Positions 32,279 through 34,168 of a stretch of DNA of 34,168 bases are shown here, in pieces. The DNA comes from Lachnospiraceae bacterium (lineage in GTDB: Bacteria; Bacillota; Clostridia; Lachnospirales; Lachnospiraceae): contig JAILPE010000112.1 in assembly GCA_024699645.1 (NCBI GenBank), positions 69,385 through 103,552 of the forward strand, in the 5' to 3' direction. How positions within the stretch are numbered: position 1 is the stretch's first letter; every line of letters starts with the position of its first letter. The notes beneath the pieces were generated by a model. It was given only the letters and a program-made list of their open reading frames with translations. It was not told the origin of the DNA and did not search any database. Both the position numbers and the translations under genes were made by a program.

Positions 32279-34168
32279 ATGAGCTATGAGTATGCTTGGC
32301 TTGACTACAGGTTCTGTCCTGAAGCAGCTTTGAATGAATGTTTTAAGCAGATCTGTTATAATGCATCAAGATCTGATGACAAGACAGAAAACAACATACT
32401 TCTTTCTGCTAAGTCCGAGATAGAGTGCGCAATTGAAAAGATCACAGGCAGTAAGCCCAAGATCGTTCAGGACGGCACAGATGTTTCGGAAGGCATACGC
32501 GTCATCCTTGATAAGAAGCTTGGCCTTAAAGATGGTGCATATTCTATAGAAGTAAAAGACAAATCGGTTACGGTTAGATCATCGAGCGCATGCGGAATAC
32601 TTTACGGAGTATACAGGTTCATTGCGCTTGTTAGGGTGAACGGATTAAAGAACGGAACCGTTATCAATGATTCACCCGCTTCTCCGATAAGAATGCTCGA
32701 TCATTGGGACAACCCTGACGGATCGATCGAAAGAGGATATTCGGGAAAGTCGTTCTTCTTCAGAAACAACCATCTTATTGCTGACGAAAGAACAAGGGAT
32801 TATGCAAGACTTGTTTCGTCTGTCGGTATAAATGCGGTTGCTATCAATAATGTAAACGTTAACGACATCGCAACCGGGCTTGTGAATGGGTACGACAGAA
32901 AAGAGCTTGCCGAGATTGCAGGAATATTTTCCGCATATGGCATAAAGCTTTTTATAAGTTTAAATTTTGCTTCTCCTTTATCTCTCGGAATGACACAGAC
33001 TGCCGATCCTCTTGATCCTGAAGTGGCGGATTGGTGGAAAAAGGCAGCACAGGATTTATACAAAGATATCCCCGATCTTGGCGGATTCCTTGTTAAAGCC
33101 GATTCTGAGGGAAGACCCGGACCTTTCTCGTATGGAAGAACACATGCCGACGGAGCCAATATGCTTGCAAGGGCGCTCAAACCGTTCGGGGGAATTCTTA
33201 TATGGAGATGTTTCGTATATAACTGCCAACAGGATTGGCGTGATCTAAAAACAGATCGCGCGAGGGCATGTTATGATAACTTCATCGGACTCGACGGGCT
33301 GTTTGATGATAATGTGATCCTTCAGATCAAAAACGGCCCTATGGATTTTCAGGTTAGAGAACCTGTGTCACCTCTGTTCGGTGGTCTTATGAAGACCAAT
33401 ATGATGATCGAATTTCAGATCGCCCAGGAATATACAGGACAGCAGAAGGATGTGTGCTACCTGATCCCGATGTTCAAAGAAATACTTGGATTTAAGACCT
33501 ATAATGGTGAAGATAAAGATACGGTGTGCGAGATAGTGACTCAGAGAGGACAAAACTGCGGAATGGTCGCAGTCTCGAATACCGGAGACGATCCCAACTG
33601 GACAGGGCACGATCTTGCCGGTGCAAACCTTTACGGATTCGGAAGATTGGCTTTTGATCCGTCGATTTCTTCGGAAGAGATAGCAGATGAATGGTCAAAG
33701 CTTACATTTGGTGATGATGATGAGGTTTCTCAAAAGGTTTCTGAGATTTTGATGAGATCATGGCCTGTTTACGAGAAATACACATCGCCGCTCGGGATCG
33801 GCTGGATGATCAGTACAGGTCATCATTACGGTCCTGATATAGAAGGGTATGAGTTCTCACCTTGGGGTACGTATCATCGCTCCGACAGGAACGGCTTGGG
33901 GGTTGAAAGAGGCAATAACGGCACAGGGTATATAAGCCAGTACAATGAACCTGTCAGAAGCCTCTATGAGAATCTTGAAACCTGTCCGGATGAACTTGTT
34001 TTGTTCTTCCACAGACTTTCTTACGACTATGTTCTTAAGTCGGGGAAAACAGTAATTGAGCATATTTATGACTCGCATTTCGAGGGTGTTGAGGATGTGG
34101 AGGATATGATCGACATCTGGAAGTCACTCGAGAAAAAGATTGATCCTTTGAGGTTCGGGCGTGTTATG
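32279..34168 (+). CDS. aguA: GH67 alpha-glucuronidase (3' end outside window)
   Basis: The frame stays open for 630 codons to the window edge; GH67 enzymes are about 680-700 residues, so roughly the last 50-70 are missing. The enzyme removes 4-O-methylglucuronic acid from the non-reducing terminal xylose of aldouronic acids. Catalytic residues line up with the Geobacillus enzyme at a constant offset of eight: acid Glu277 (VKADSEGRPGP), Asp356 (KNGPMDFQVREP) and Glu384 (QIAQEYTGQQ), matching 285, 364 and 392. There is no signal peptide, so it is cytoplasmic. ATG 32279 follows AAGAGG; the ATG at 32274 stops at once. The gene is divergent from an AraC regulator. Confidence 0.93.
   Translation, partial: MSYEYAWLDYRFCPEAALNECFKQICYNASRSDDKTENNILLSAKSEIECAIEKITGSKPKIVQDGTDVSEGIRVILDKKLGLKDGAYSIEVKDKSVTVRSSSACGILYGVYRFIALVRVNGLKNGTVINDSPASPIRMLDHWDNPDGSIERGYSGKSFFFRNNHLIADERTRDYARLVSSVGINAVAINNVNVNDIATGLVNGYDRKELAEIAGIFSAYGIKLFISLNFASPLSLGMTQTADPLDPEVADWWKKAAQDLYKDIPDLGGFLVKADSEGRPGPFSYGRTHADGANMLARALKPFGGILIWRCFVYNCQQDWRDLKTDRARACYDNFIGLDGLFDDNVILQIKNGPMDFQVREPVSPLFGGLMKTNMMIEFQIAQEYTGQQKDVCYLIPMFKEILGFKTYNGEDKDTVCEIVTQRGQNCGMVAVSNTGDDPNWTGHDLAGANLYGFGRLAFDPSISSEEIADEWSKLTFGDDDEVSQKVSEILMRSWPVYEKYTSPLGIGWMISTGHHYGPDIEGYEFSPWGTYHRSDRNGLGVERGNNGTGYISQYNEPVRSLYENLETCPDELVLFFHRLSYDYVLKSGKTVIEHIYDSHFEGVEDVEDMIDIWKSLEKKIDPLRFGRVM

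Noticed and set aside
32800-33180. 126-codon minus-strand frame
   Set aside because: It overlaps the catalytic region of GH67, whose active-site residues are all in place on the plus strand.

Overview
The window looks like chromosomal DNA from a fibre-degrading anaerobic Firmicute, most likely of the Lachnospiraceae (Butyrivibrio, Roseburia or Pseudobutyrivibrio type). This is inferred from moderate A+T content, Gram-positive style GGAGG ribosome binding sites, lipoprotein-type solute-binding proteins, ferredoxin-dependent 2-oxoacid oxidoreductase genes and a dense set of xylan-degrading enzymes. I see no rRNA, tRNA, transposase, phage gene or CRISPR array.

Left part (1-14494). The 3' end of a fucose/arabinose-isomerase-like gene is followed by a long hairpin. 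Then comes an eight-gene block on the plus strand: a membrane-anchored giant solute-binding protein with N-terminal sugar-binding-like domains, two ABC permeases, an NHL-propeller/TPR protein with a C-terminal membrane anchor, a YIP1-type membrane protein, a membrane-anchored 851-residue protein resembling DUF5696 (glycosidase-like), two more ABC permeases, and a lipoprotein solute-binding protein with its own strong promoter. Two binding proteins and two permease pairs share one locus, there is no ATPase gene, and three accessory surface or membrane proteins of unknown role lie between the halves. This is the best candidate for an undescribed system: a two-armed surface machine for capturing, trimming and importing a complex glycan.

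Middle (14535-17864). A branched-chain aminotransferase gene with clear promoter and terminator is followed by a small 44-bp tandem repeat, a small convergent membrane-protein gene, and a lipoprotein GH5 endoglucanase. The GH5 leader holds a compact G+C-rich fold resembling the c-di-GMP-I (GEMM) riboswitch.

Right part (17861-34168). This is a glucuronoxylan utilisation region: two paralogous AraC regulators, an SGNH (acetyl-xylan-type) esterase, a GH3 beta-xylosidase-like enzyme, a GH115 alpha-glucuronidase overlapping an M20 dipeptidase gene, and a GH67 alpha-glucuronidase running off the end. All these enzymes lack signal peptides, so imported acetylated aldouronic oligosaccharides are probably taken apart in the cytoplasm. 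A P-loop ATPase gene and a vorDBAC oxidoreductase operon interrupt the xylan genes. A 13-base element, AAGTGAWTAGTAT, occurs about 30 bases before the -10 box of both the esterase gene and the GH67 gene, each beside an AraC gene, and is a candidate operator.

Gene functions rest on motif recognition from the translations. No database search was run.
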